NCBI GenBank assembly: GCA_964487555.1
Contig: CAZART010000051.1
Coordinates: 1 to 35,363 of the forward strand
Length of the DNA: 35,363 nt
Reading direction: 5' to 3'
Source: CAZART01 sp964487555
Lineage (GTDB): Bacteria; Bacteroidota; Rhodothermia; Rhodothermales; VXPQ01
A program made the translations under genes and the position numbers. Below the pieces are notes generated by a model, which saw only the letters and a list, made by a program, of their open reading frames with translations, was not told where the DNA came from and searched no databases. Each line of letters begins with the position of its first letter. Position 1 is the first letter of the stretch. Below are positions 7,564-16,147 of this stretch, one piece after another.

Positions 7564-8892
7564 TCAAGCGACAGCGCCCGCCGCGAAGACGCCTTTGCGG
7601 CATTTCGCTTCGAATTCGTCTCGGAACCGCTTGATCGTGTTGCGAACGGGCCACGCGGCGGCATCGGCCAGCGCACAGACCGTTCGTCCTTCCATCTGAT
7701 CACAAAGATCCAGAAGGAGATCGAGATCGCGAAGGTTGCCGTCCCCCTCGTCGATACGCGCTACGAGATTTTCCAGCCACCCGGTGCCTTCTCGGCACGG
7801 CGTGCACTGGCCGCAGCTTTCGTGATGGTAGAAATGCGTGACCCGGCGCAAAAATTTCACCATGTCGGTGTCCTCGTCGAGGATCAGCATACCCGCGGTT
7901 CCCATCATGGAGCCGGCCTCACGGAGAGACTCGGCATCCATCGTCACGCCCTCTATCATGTCGGCGCGCAGGACCGGCACCGAGGCGCCGCCCGGGACGA
8001 GGGCTTTGATCTTCTTGCCGCCCCGCACGCCGCGGCCGACCTCGTAGATGAGGTCGGTAATGAGCATACCGGTAGGGAATTCGTACACACCGGGCCGATT
8101 CACGTGACCTGACAGGCCGTAAAGCACAGGGCCGGGGTGTTTCTCCGGTCCTAATCCGGCAAACCAATCGGCGCCGCGGTTGATGATCAGCGGCGCGCAG
8201 GCGAGCGTCTCGACGTTATTTACCGTCGTCGGTCTGGCCCAGAGCCCCTTCTGTGCCGGAAACGGCGGTTTGATGCGCGGATAGGCGCGTTTGCCCTCGA
8301 CGGATTCGAGCAGGCTTGTCTCCTCGCCGCAGATGTAGGCGCCCGCGCCCTTATGGATTACGATTTCCGTCGAAAAATCCGTGCCCATGATGTTCTTGCC
8401 CACAAAGCCCTTCGCGTAGAGCTTCTCCAGCTCGCGCTCCATGTGTTTGATCCAGTCGGCGTACTCTCCGCGGATGTAGAGATACGTCGTCGAGATCGTC
8501 ATGGCGTAGGCGGCGATGAGGATCCCCTCGAACACGAGGTGCGGGTTGTATTCCATGAGCTGCCGGTCTTTGAACGTGCCCGGCTCACTTTCATCGCCGT
8601 TGCAGGCAAGGTACCGAGGCTGATCCGGATCGACGGGCGGCATGAAGCTCCACTTCAATCCCGTCGTAAACCCGGCGCCGCCGCGCCCGCGGAGGCCGCT
8701 CGCCTTCACCTCGTCAGTCACGCTCTTGGGATCCCACCTCGATTCGGTGAGAACGCTCCGTAAGGCCTTGTACCCGCCGTTCTTCTCGTAAACGTCGAGC
8801 TTATGCAAGTCGCGGATCGGCGGAAGCAGAACGCGCTCATAGTTGCGCCAGTCGCCCGCCTTCGTTCGTCCGGCGCCGTTAGATGGTTGCAT
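7564..8892 (-). CDS. nuoF: NADH-quinone oxidoreductase subunit F (NADH-binding)
   Basis: NuoF binds NADH and FMN and passes electrons to cluster N3. The 442-aa protein shows the FMN/NADH loop GLRGRGGAGFTTGLKWSF (about 66-83), the second nucleotide-binding stretch GAGAYICGEETSLLESVEG (about 182-200), a SLBB-like region after residue 250, and N3 ligands Cys360, Cys363, Cys366 and Cys406 in ESCGQCTPCREG and TVCALAD. Length and motifs are standard. The start at 8892 is the ATG nearest to nuoE, 49 bp downstream of the nuoE stop. Confidence 0.97.
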   Translation of the reverse strand: MQPSNGAGRTKAGDWRNYERVLLPPIRDLHKLDVYEKNGGYKALRSVLTESRWDPKSVTDEVKASGLRGRGGAGFTTGLKWSFMPPVDPDQPRYLACNGDESEPGTFKDRQLMEYNPHLVFEGILIAAYAMTISTTYLYIRGEYADWIKHMERELEKLYAKGFVGKNIMGTDFSTEIVIHKGAGAYICGEETSLLESVEGKRAYPRIKPPFPAQKGLWARPTTVNNVETLACAPLIINRGADWFAGLGPEKHPGPVLYGLSGHVNRPGVYEFPTGMLITDLIYEVGRGVRGGKKIKALVPGGASVPVLRADMIEGVTMDAESLREAGSMMGTAGMLILDEDTDMVKFLRRVTHFYHHESCGQCTPCREGTGWLENLVARIDEGDGNLRDLDLLLDLCDQMEGRTVCALADAAAWPVRNTIKRFRDEFEAKCRKGVFAAGAVA

Positions 8893-8941
8893 ATCGTCGA
8901 TTATGGTAAGCGTTCGTACTACAACGTGAAGACGTCAGGCG

Positions 8942-9616
8942 CTATTCCATCGCCTCCCCTACCGGCGGCGTTATGTACGTTTCGACAGCTCCGGCGTCGG
9001 TGCGGCGGTTGCCGTCCATTTCGTCTTCGTCTTGCGGCAGCGTCACCGATACGAAAGGCGGCATCTTGCCGTCTCTCAGGCTATCGATCAGGTTATCGAG
9101 CTTTTCCCCAGTCAGATTGTGAACGTAGGGACCGTTGGTTACCTGTAGCATCGGAGCGGAGCCGCATGCCCCCAGGCACTCGACCTGCTGGATCGAGAAA
9201 AGACCGTCTTCGGTCGTCTCTCCTTCATGGATGCCGAGCTTCTCCTCGAGGTAATGCAGCATGTCGTAGCCACCGCACATCTGACAGCTGAAGCACGTGC
9301 ATACGTCGAGCACGTATTTGCCCTTTTTCTCCTTGTAATACTGCGTGTAGAACGTCGCCACGCCGTAGGCCACCGAATACGGAATCTTCAGCTCGTCCGC
9401 CGTGAGCTGGATGACTTCCGGCGGCAGAAAACCGAACTTTTCTTGCGCCAGCCAGAGCGCCTTCATCACGGCTCCTTCGGGCGTAGGATACTGCGCCTTG
9501 AAGCGCTCGATGAGCTTCTTCTCCTCCGCCGAAAACGTGAGCTCTGCTTCAGAGAAGACCGGATCAGGGTCCTGATCGGGAAGCGATACGATGGGATGTT
9601 TGATAAAATCGGACAT
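8942..9616 (-). CDS. nuoE: NADH-quinone oxidoreductase subunit E
   Basis: NuoE is the thioredoxin-fold 2Fe-2S subunit that carries cluster N1a beside NuoF. The ATG at 9616 gives 224 aa and begins MSDFIKHPIV; a further in-frame ATG directly abuts nuoD at 9682 but would translate through a repeat-like spacer. The four cluster ligands are Cys106, Cys111 (spacing x4), Cys147 and Cys151 (spacing x3). Two extra cysteines, 108 and 114, sit around the first pair. The C-terminal 40 residues after PPFVSVTLP are acidic and have no recognisable homology, making the protein longer than the typical 160-180 aa. Confidence 0.95.
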   Translation of the reverse strand: MSDFIKHPIVSLPDQDPDPVFSEAELTFSAEEKKLIERFKAQYPTPEGAVMKALWLAQEKFGFLPPEVIQLTADELKIPYSVAYGVATFYTQYYKEKKGKYVLDVCTCFSCQMCGGYDMLHYLEEKLGIHEGETTEDGLFSIQQVECLGACGSAPMLQVTNGPYVHNLTGEKLDNLIDSLRDGKMPPFVSVTLPQDEDEMDGNRRTDAGAVETYITPPVGEAME

Positions 9617-9630
9617 ACGTTCTATTTGCG

Positions 9631-9676
9631 GGTGAATGGTAGAGGGTGATCTCGCGTGAACGGAGCACCCTCCATT
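9631..9676. repeat. Hairpin-forming repeat between nuoD and nuoE
   Basis: GAGGGTG (9642-9648) pairs with CACCCTC (9666-9672), extended by AATG (9635-9638) with CATT (9673-9676) after a 3-nt bulge. The left arm reads as three heptads beginning with GG, like the arrays at 3308-3383. It may be a weaker member of the same repeat family. Confidence 0.5.
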
Positions 9677-9682
9677 GTCCAC

Positions 9683-11002
9683 TTATTTGTCTGCTTCGCC
9701 CATGACCGGATCGACGCTTCCAATCATAATCACGGTGTCCGCCACCAATGATCCTTCCATCATGTACTCGAGTCCCTGTAGGTTGGCGAAGGACGGCGCC
9801 TTGACGCGAGCGCGCCAGGGATGGCCCGTTCCATCGGATACGAGATACCAGCCCAGCTCGCCTTTGGGCGATTCGATCGCCGAGTAACAGTGGGCACCTT
9901 TCGGCGGCGCAATGCCGACGTCGGTGTACAGGAAGTCGTGAATCATGCCTTCCATGGAATAATAGACCTCCTCTTTCGACGGGTACGCCAGCTTTGCATT
10001 GTCGGTACGGATGGGACCATCAGGCAGTCGGTCCAGGCACTGCCGAACAATCTTGAGGCTCTCTTTCATCTCCTCCAAACGAAGGAAATAGCGGGCGAGC
10101 GAGTCGCCTTCTTCGCGTATGGGGATGTTGAAATCGACGTCCTCGTAATACAGGTACGGCTCGAAACGCCGGATGTCGTATTCGACGCCGCTTGCGCGAA
10201 GATTCGGTCCGGTCATGCCGAGCTCGATGGCCTCTTCGCGGGTGAGCGTGCCGATGTCCTTGTTTCGATCGATCCAGATCCGATTCCGATTCAGGAATTT
10301 CTCCCAACCATCGATGTCGTCGCCGAATCGGGCCACGAATTCGCGAATCATGGCCATGGAGGTCGGGGTGAAGTCGGATGCAATTCCTCCGATACGGCTG
10401 TGGGAGACCGTGAGCCGGGCCCCGGTCACTTCATCGAAGATCTTGTAAAGATCCTCACGCCCCTTAAACGTCCAGAGAAAAACAGAAACGGCGCCGGCAT
10501 CCATCAACCCGACACCCAGCCACAATAGATGGGCGGAGATGCGAGCGAGCTCGTTCATGATCATTCGGATCCACTGCGCGCGCTCGGGCACCTCGATGGC
10601 GGCCAATTTCTCGACGGCCAGACACCAACAGACGTTGTTTGAATACGGCGCCAGATAGTCCATGCGGTCCGTATACGGCATGAACTCTTGATAGGACTTC
10701 GATTCGGCGAGCTTTTCGATGCCACGATGGAGATAGCCGATGTCTACGACGGCCTTTTCGATCGTCTCGCCGTCCAGCTTCACGACGCAGCGAAGCACGC
10801 CGTGCGTCGCCGGATGCTGCGGGCCGATATTCAGGATCATCTCGCTTTCGAGCGGATCCTCATAGGCTTCCTCCTCTCGGTGCCGCTCCTCGAGCCAGGC
10901 GTGCTTACTTTCGAGCCGTCTGTAGATGGCCTCGTTGTGGCGCGGCCAGAATCTGAACGCCGTCCCTAGATCAGGGGCTGCAAAACTCGGCGCGGTGGGC
11001 AT
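9683..11002 (-). CDS. nuoD: NADH-quinone oxidoreductase subunit D (49-kDa type)
   Basis: NuoD forms the quinone-binding site together with NuoB. The 439-aa protein carries the conserved loop NIGPQHPATHGVLR (about 58-71), whose His63 corresponds to the known quinone-headgroup histidine, and DRMDYL, whose Tyr116 corresponds to the quinone-site tyrosine. Further conserved blocks are GYLHRGIEKLAE, NELARISAHLLWLG and FRARIKAP-like WRARVKAPSF near the C-terminus. The first 50 residues are a family-atypical extension rich in charged residues. It is separate from nuoC (no nuoCD fusion), 51 bp downstream. Confidence 0.97.
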   Translation of the reverse strand: MPTAPSFAAPDLGTAFRFWPRHNEAIYRRLESKHAWLEERHREEEAYEDPLESEMILNIGPQHPATHGVLRCVVKLDGETIEKAVVDIGYLHRGIEKLAESKSYQEFMPYTDRMDYLAPYSNNVCWCLAVEKLAAIEVPERAQWIRMIMNELARISAHLLWLGVGLMDAGAVSVFLWTFKGREDLYKIFDEVTGARLTVSHSRIGGIASDFTPTSMAMIREFVARFGDDIDGWEKFLNRNRIWIDRNKDIGTLTREEAIELGMTGPNLRASGVEYDIRRFEPYLYYEDVDFNIPIREEGDSLARYFLRLEEMKESLKIVRQCLDRLPDGPIRTDNAKLAYPSKEEVYYSMEGMIHDFLYTDVGIAPPKGAHCYSAIESPKGELGWYLVSDGTGHPWRARVKAPSFANLQGLEYMMEGSLVADTVIMIGSVDPVMGEADK

Positions 11003-11053
11003 AATCGTGTGGATTGTTGAGCGTTGTGAACGTCCTTCGTGAGCACACTGCCG

Positions 11054-11767
11054 CTACTCTCTACGCTCTGCGGATTTAGACGTCGGTTCCTGATAACTTT
11101 TCGGCGGTTTGTCGCCATGGGCGGCAGGGAACGGATCGTACTGCAGCTCCCCCTCGGGCGTATTGGGTGGTAGCGGCAGGGATCCGGGGATCCCCAGAAG
11201 CGGAAATTCCTTGCGCTGCGGATAATATTCGAAGTCCTCCGGCATGTACATCCGACGCAGGTCGGGATGGCCGTCGAAGCGAATACCAAGCATGTCATAC
11301 ACTTCGCGCTCGTTCCAATTTGCCGATCGATACACCTGGGTAATTGTAGGCACGACCGGCTCGTCCTCGTTCACCCGGACTTTCAACCGAATCCGTTTAC
11401 GCTTGCCAAAGGATACCAGATTGTAGAAGACCTCGAACCGTTCCTCGTCCGTGAAACGATCGACGCCGCCGACGTCCGTCAGGTATTCGAAATCCTGTTC
11501 GTTCTTCAAATAATCGCACACATCCGCGATGCGAACGCGGCGAATATAGACGGTCTGCTCACCCGCGTACTCACTGACGTCGAGAATGTCCTCGCCGAAA
11601 CGCTCTTCCATGGCCGATATAATCTCGGGCAGGAAGGTCGTGCTCTGGGCATGGGGATTCCTGGCATCCGGCTGGGGTTCGTCGGCCGGCGTGTAGAAAA
11701 ATTTCAGGCTCTGGTGTGATTGTTCCGTTTCGACTTTTGGAACAACGTTTTCAACGTCCTTGCGCAT
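11054..11767 (-). CDS. nuoC: NADH-quinone oxidoreductase subunit C (30-kDa type)
   Basis: NuoC is a structural subunit of the peripheral arm that binds NuoD. The 237-aa protein has the 30-kDa domain at about residues 45-190, with the family signature WNEREVYDMLGIRFDGHPDLRR (from Trp151). The first 40 residues and the Pro/Lys-rich last 40 residues lie outside the domain and look flexible. It starts 18 bp after the nuoB stop. Confidence 0.96.
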   Translation of the reverse strand: MRKDVENVVPKVETEQSHQSLKFFYTPADEPQPDARNPHAQSTTFLPEIISAMEERFGEDILDVSEYAGEQTVYIRRVRIADVCDYLKNEQDFEYLTDVGGVDRFTDEERFEVFYNLVSFGKRKRIRLKVRVNEDEPVVPTITQVYRSANWNEREVYDMLGIRFDGHPDLRRMYMPEDFEYYPQRKEFPLLGIPGSLPLPPNTPEGELQYDPFPAAHGDKPPKSYQEPTSKSAERRE

Positions 11768-11785
11768 CCGAACGAAAAAGAGAGG

Positions 11786-12319
11786 TTAGTGAGAGGCGGG
11801 CTGGACGAGACGTGCGCGCGGATCCTCCTCGAGCGTCTCGTAATCCTGATGGTAGGAATATTCGTTGCGGATCTTCTCCTGAATATCCATCAGCGCGTGG
11901 AGGACCGCTTCGGGGCGCGGAGGGCAGCCCGGTATGTAAACGTCGACCGGAAGAAAGTTGTCGCAGCCTTGAACGACGCCGTAGCAGCGATGCATGCCGC
12001 CGGTTGATGCGCAAGCGCCCATCGCGATGCACCATTTCGGATCGGCCATCTGGTCCCATACACGACGGACCGCATGTGCCATCTTGTAGGAGACCCAGCC
12101 CGCGACGATCATCAGATCGGCCTGGCGCGGCGAAAAACGCATGGCCTCCGAACCAAACCGGGCGACGTCGTACTTCGGCCCCGCGAAGGCCATCATCTCG
12201 ATGGCACAGCAAGCCAGGCCCATCGGCATGGGCATGAGCGAGTTGGACCGGGCCCAGTTTAGCACCGCATCGACCCTCGTCGTCAAATAGCCTTCATTGA
12301 AGGCGCTGTCGTTTGGCAT
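11786..12319 (-). CDS. nuoB: NADH-quinone oxidoreductase subunit B
   Basis: NuoB carries the terminal 4Fe-4S cluster N2, the direct electron donor to quinone. The 177-aa protein shows all four ligands: the adjacent pair Cys37-Cys38 in MGLACCAIEMMA, Cys103 in AMGACASTGG and Cys132 in YIPGCPPRPE. The length is typical. It follows nuoA after a 225-bp spacer, unusually wide for this operon, which contains a twin-hairpin tandem repeat. Confidence 0.97.
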   Translation of the reverse strand: MPNDSAFNEGYLTTRVDAVLNWARSNSLMPMPMGLACCAIEMMAFAGPKYDVARFGSEAMRFSPRQADLMIVAGWVSYKMAHAVRRVWDQMADPKWCIAMGACASTGGMHRCYGVVQGCDNFLPVDVYIPGCPPRPEAVLHALMDIQEKIRNEYSYHQDYETLEEDPRARLVQPASH

Positions 12320-12360
12320 AATCTATATCCAATTATTCGAGCCGGGAAAAAACGTCTCAC

Positions 12361-12424
12361 GAAACGCGCGGCTTTGCCTGCGCGATCGGGCCGGAGCACG
12401 CGGCTGTGCCCGTGCGATCGGACC
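12361..12424. repeat. Two 32-bp imperfect tandem repeats, each a hairpin, in the nuoA-nuoB spacer
   Basis: The two units agree at 25 of 32 positions. Each folds similarly: an outer 5-bp stem (CGCGC/GCGCG in the first, GCACG/CGTGC in the second), a single-base bulge, then GGC/GCC around a 3-nt loop. The outer stems differ in sequence but both still pair, which suggests that structure is kept. The rest of the 225-bp spacer (12320-12544) shows no gene. Confidence 0.6.
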
Positions 12425-12544
12425 ACAGGTTGTATGTGCCGTGACTGCCCCTGTTTCGCGACGGTTTTGTCCGTAAGACACATTTCAAGGAGAAATGAAA
12501 ACGAGCGGATCCCCAGGCGATGAACGCAGGCAGGAATCGGCGCG

Positions 12545-12916
12545 TCAATCGAATTCAAGGCCGCCTTTTTTGATGTCGTAGAGAAGGCCGATGCCGAGAA
12601 TAATGATGAAGAAGACCATCACTCCGAGCGCGCCGAGTGCGATGCCCTGGTCGATGAAGTCGTGAAAGCTTACGGCCCACGGATACATGAAGACGACTTC
12701 CACGTCGAACACGATGAAGATCATCGCAACGAGATAGAACTTGACCGAATAGCGCTCGCGAGCCGTCCCGACCGGATCCATGCCGCTTTCATAGGCGGCC
12801 TGCTTGATCAGATTGGCTCGCTTCGGCCCCAGAAGTTCGGCGCCCTTCAGAAGGGAGAACGCCATCATGATGGCGAGGCCGAACATGATGAAGAGGGGCA
12901 GGAATTCCGCGAGCAT
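12545..12916 (-). CDS. nuoA: NADH-quinone oxidoreductase subunit A
   Basis: NuoA is a small membrane subunit of complex I with three transmembrane helices at the arm junction. From the ATG at 12916 it has 123 aa; the preceding in-frame codons look non-coding and cross a probable promoter. Signature sequences are YESGMDPVGTARERYSVKFY and the second helix AMIFIVFDVEVVFMYPWA with its conserved acidic residues. It is the first gene of the nuo operon. Confidence 0.96.
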   Translation of the reverse strand: MLAEFLPLFIMFGLAIMMAFSLLKGAELLGPKRANLIKQAAYESGMDPVGTARERYSVKFYLVAMIFIVFDVEVVFMYPWAVSFHDFIDQGIALGALGVMVFFIIILGIGLLYDIKKGGLEFD

Positions 12917-12992
12917 GACGCGTGACGTAAGGGTCGAACTTCGATCGAACCAAGATTCCGAGGTCAGGCGAATCTGCCTCGAGAGACCATGG

Positions 12993-13022
12993 CAAACTAG
13001 CCACTGAGCCTCCATGAGTCAA
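12993..13022 (-). promoter_or_regulatory. Possible promoter of the nuo operon
   Basis: On the minus strand a TTG (in TTGACT) is followed after 20 bp by TAGTTTG, close to the Bacteroidetes pattern TTG-N19-21-TAnnTTTG but lacking one T. It also reads as a weak sigma-70 promoter (TTGACT, 17 bp, TAGTTT). It lies 76 bp upstream of the nuoA ATG, the right place for the operon promoter. Confidence 0.4.
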
Positions 13023-13063
13023 CGAAACGGCGGCGTGAAGAATGGAGGAAGCGGCCGCCCGTC

Positions 13064-13191
13064 GCGCATCAAAACCCCACGACGTCACGTCGTCCGCGCA
13101 TCAGTACCGCACGGCGACACATCGTCTGCGCATCAATTCCGCACGGCGGCACAGCGGCCGCGCATCAATACCGCACGGCGTCACCTCGTAT
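13064..13191. repeat. Four 32-bp tandem direct repeats at the 3' end of the receptor gene
   Basis: Four contiguous 32-bp units start with GCGCATCA at 13064, 13096, 13128 and 13160. The core CCGCACGGCG is shared by units 2-4, and unit 1 has CCCCACGACG. The last unit covers the stop codon and the final codons of the TonB-dependent receptor gene; the rest is intergenic. There are no spacers between units. Confidence 0.85.
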
Positions 13192-16000
13192 ACGTCAGGC
13201 GCGCCAGAGCGAGGCGGCCGAGCTGCGGTGCGCCGATGAATTCGCGGTGCACCTCATCGAAGACGTTGAGAACGGCGAGATCGAATGTGAGGCCGGGCGT
13301 GAGAGCGCTCAGATCGTAGCCCGCATTGACGTCGACCAGCGTGTACGCCTCGACCTCACCCTCGTAGGGTCCGCTCAGAACCTCAAAGCTGCTAATGTGC
13401 CGCACCGCGGCGCCGAAACGCACCCCCCGCGGGGCGGCGTAGTTGAAGCCGGCCTTCAGCTTCAGGTCGGGCGCATTCATAGACAGCTCGGGCGCTCCCT
13501 CTGCCTCCCCGAGCTCTTCCGCATCGAAGAAGTTGTCGCTCAGCCATGAAAGATTTCCGAAGACGTCCAGACGCTCGGTAACCAGGGCCTCGGCTGACAG
13601 GTCCACGCCGTAGTAGTCGACCTCCCCGAAATTACGGTAGGATAAGAGTAGTTGTCCGGGAATGGGAATGGCGCCCGGCGCCAGCGGCTGCACGATTCCG
13701 ATCGGCGAGTTTTCGGCAGGCAGCAGCTGTTCGAGAGCGTCGGCCGACAGCTCGGTGATCAAGTTTGCGACCACCTCCGGCGGAACGCCGAACTGCTCCA
13801 GCGCTCCGGCCAGCTGGGGATTGCCTCCGATGCCGGCGGCCATCGCCGCTTCGAGATCCGTTACCACGGCGTCCGGAGGCGGGGCCAGCACAAACGGCGA
13901 TTCGACGAGAAGCGGTCCGATGAAGTTTTTCTTCTTTACGTAGTATGCATCGACCGCGAAGAGAAAGCGGTCGTTGAACAACCCCTTGTATCCGACTTCG
14001 AGGGTCTGGCTGATGGTTTGTTTGAGCGGCGCGATGGAGACGACGTCGGTGCCGGTCCGGCCGATCGTTAGGGTCGACAGATTCAGCCATCCAAGCCTTG
14101 AATCCGTTGCGCCAGCAACGTTCGTTCCGCTTTCGGGGCTCAGGAGCGACACGAGAGCCGCGACCTGCTCGACCGAAAGCTCAAGCCCCTTGCTTGCGAG
14201 GATCGCCTGAAGATCCGCCGCCGGTATCGACGCCAATCCGGCATAGACCTGGGCATAAACGATGTCCAGCGGCATGCCCACGGGCACGGGTGCGCCGAAC
14301 GCCTCCCGAATAAGGCTGGACGCGATCAACGAGCCATCGGACCGCCGCTGAAACTCGAAGCCTTCAAAGGCGCCTCGCGCCTGGATGCTCAGGGGTCCGA
14401 CGCGGCCGGCATTGATGTCGAGGAATAGCGAGTTCGTGCCCGGCGAGGAGAAGGCGCGGTTGAACGTAGTGCGCACGCTGTGGGACGGGTTGATCTTGTA
14501 GACCAGCGCGGCACGCGGCGAGACCTGGAATTCGTCGACGACGTTGTGATAGTCGCCGCGCAGCGCGATCGTCGCGTCCAGCTTCGGCGTGACCACATAG
14601 GTCCCTTGCGCATACGCACCGGCCTCCACAATCGTGTCGTCGTCCTCGTTGCGGCCGTTGATCTTGCCTTCCGTCCTCGACATTGTGTGCTCGTAGTCCG
14701 CGCCGACGATCAGCCGGAGCCTGTCGGCGGCGAGGGAGGCGTCGTACTGAGCCTGCGCATTGTAGAGGAGGGAGTTGTCCACCACGTCCTGAACGGCCGC
14801 ATCGCGCAGTACGGCGGATTCGCCCGCATCATTGGCATTCACGTACGCCTGCGCGAAGAAGTCGCCGGCCTGAAGGCGCAGCTGACCGTACGAATATCCG
14901 AATCCGCGCGATTGGAGCGTACCAATCCCTGAAAGAAAGATGCTCTTGGAGGATGAATAGCCACCGTTCGCCGTCAACGTCGCGCCCGGTGACAATCTGT
15001 AGGCAAGCGTTCCGTTCAGATTGTACTTCCAGTTGTCGTAGTCCAGCGGAAGCACGGTGGGTCGAAAGCTTGCGAGCTGAAGGCTGTCGAGGCGGTCGTC
15101 CGGGTCGAAGTGCCACTCCTCCGCTCTCGTGAAGTTGCCTACGAATTTGTACCCCAGCCGGTCGTTGACGACGCCGGCGTGACGGAGCGACCCCATGAAC
15201 ATGTCGCGCGTTCCGCCGCCGACGGTGATCGTCGTGCCGGGGTATTGGAAGGGATCCTTTGACAGAAAGTGGATGACGCCCGCGTCGACGCCGGCGCCGT
15301 AGAGAGCGGAACCGGGACCGCGGACGACCTCAACCCGCTCGAGGTCGATTTGCGTAATCGGCATCATCTGATAGGCATTCACACCAAGGGAGGCGATCGC
15401 ACCTTGCCGATAGTCCGTAAGCACATAGGCCGCTCCGGAAAAGGCATTGTTGAATCCACGCAGCACGATCTCGTACCGATCGATACCGGTTTGCGCCATA
15501 TCGACGCCCGTCGTATTGCGGAGTATCGCCGCCGACGAGGACACCACGTCGTTCTCGATGTCTGCAAGGCCAAGCACTGAGATCGATGCGGGGGAGTCCA
15601 GTACTTTTTCGGCATGCCGCGAGGCTGAAACGACAATCGCGTTCAGGTCGAACCCGCCGGCCTCCAGGCTTACGTCAACCGTTTGCGTTTCGCCCGCGGT
15701 CAGCGTCACGGAGCGGCGCGCCTCCTGGTATCCGACAAAGCGAAAGGCGAGCTGGTAGCTTCCGGGCTCGATGCCGGTGATGCTGTACTGTCCGTCTGCA
15801 CCGGTTGCCGCGCCGGCCACCATCACATTCCCCTCCGATTCGAACAATACCACGTTCGCGCCGACGAGGGGGAAGCTCTCCGAGGCGTCTATGACGCGAC
15901 CGTTCAGCGTGGCGGTCTGCTGGGCCGACACATACCCTACCGGTATCAAATGCGTACAGAGGAGGGCGAGGCCAAAAAGGATGCGCAGGATCATGGACAT
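13181..16000 (-). CDS. TonB-dependent outer-membrane receptor with regulatory-like N-terminal domain
   Basis: The protein has 939 aa from the ATG at 16000, which begins a clear signal peptide (MSMILRILFGLALLC, cleavage near VSAQQ at 24-28). Order: carboxypeptidase-D-regulatory-like beta-sandwich (about 29-112), a TonB-box-like segment (about 118-127), a plug domain (about 128-250, with VLRGFNN and VEVVRGPGSALYGAGVDAG), then a 22-strand-type barrel to the C-terminus, which has GYDLSALTPGLTFDLAVLNVFDE. Two barrel loops (about 566-630 and 699-782) are long, Ala/Leu-rich and look helical. The substrate is unknown; no SusD partner is adjacent. It lies 147 bp after purB on the same strand, and a 32-bp tandem repeat covers its 3' end. 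Confidence 0.92.
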   Translation of the reverse strand: MSMILRILFGLALLCTHLIPVGYVSAQQTATLNGRVIDASESFPLVGANVVLFESEGNVMVAGAATGADGQYSITGIEPGSYQLAFRFVGYQEARRSVTLTAGETQTVDVSLEAGGFDLNAIVVSASRHAEKVLDSPASISVLGLADIENDVVSSSAAILRNTTGVDMAQTGIDRYEIVLRGFNNAFSGAAYVLTDYRQGAIASLGVNAYQMMPITQIDLERVEVVRGPGSALYGAGVDAGVIHFLSKDPFQYPGTTITVGGGTRDMFMGSLRHAGVVNDRLGYKFVGNFTRAEEWHFDPDDRLDSLQLASFRPTVLPLDYDNWKYNLNGTLAYRLSPGATLTANGGYSSSKSIFLSGIGTLQSRGFGYSYGQLRLQAGDFFAQAYVNANDAGESAVLRDAAVQDVVDNSLLYNAQAQYDASLAADRLRLIVGADYEHTMSRTEGKINGRNEDDDTIVEAGAYAQGTYVVTPKLDATIALRGDYHNVVDEFQVSPRAALVYKINPSHSVRTTFNRAFSSPGTNSLFLDINAGRVGPLSIQARGAFEGFEFQRRSDGSLIASSLIREAFGAPVPVGMPLDIVYAQVYAGLASIPAADLQAILASKGLELSVEQVAALVSLLSPESGTNVAGATDSRLGWLNLSTLTIGRTGTDVVSIAPLKQTISQTLEVGYKGLFNDRFLFAVDAYYVKKKNFIGPLLVESPFVLAPPPDAVVTDLEAAMAAGIGGNPQLAGALEQFGVPPEVVANLITELSADALEQLLPAENSPIGIVQPLAPGAIPIPGQLLLSYRNFGEVDYYGVDLSAEALVTERLDVFGNLSWLSDNFFDAEELGEAEGAPELSMNAPDLKLKAGFNYAAPRGVRFGAAVRHISSFEVLSGPYEGEVEAYTLVDVNAGYDLSALTPGLTFDLAVLNVFDEVHREFIGAPQLGRLALARLTYTR

Positions 16001-16147
16001 GCACCAAATCATCGGAAAGGCCGTGGCCACTTCGCCGTGGCGATACCGGGCCCAGCGGCCGGGCATCTGCACGAATGGTAGCGCTTCTTAGAAAGATAGT
16101 CCAAAATGAATCTACCTACGCCAGGATTCGAGCGGAATGTGAACAGG

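Noticed and set aside
13064..13191. CRISPR array
   Set aside because: The 32-bp units are contiguous with no unique spacers, and no cas gene is nearby.
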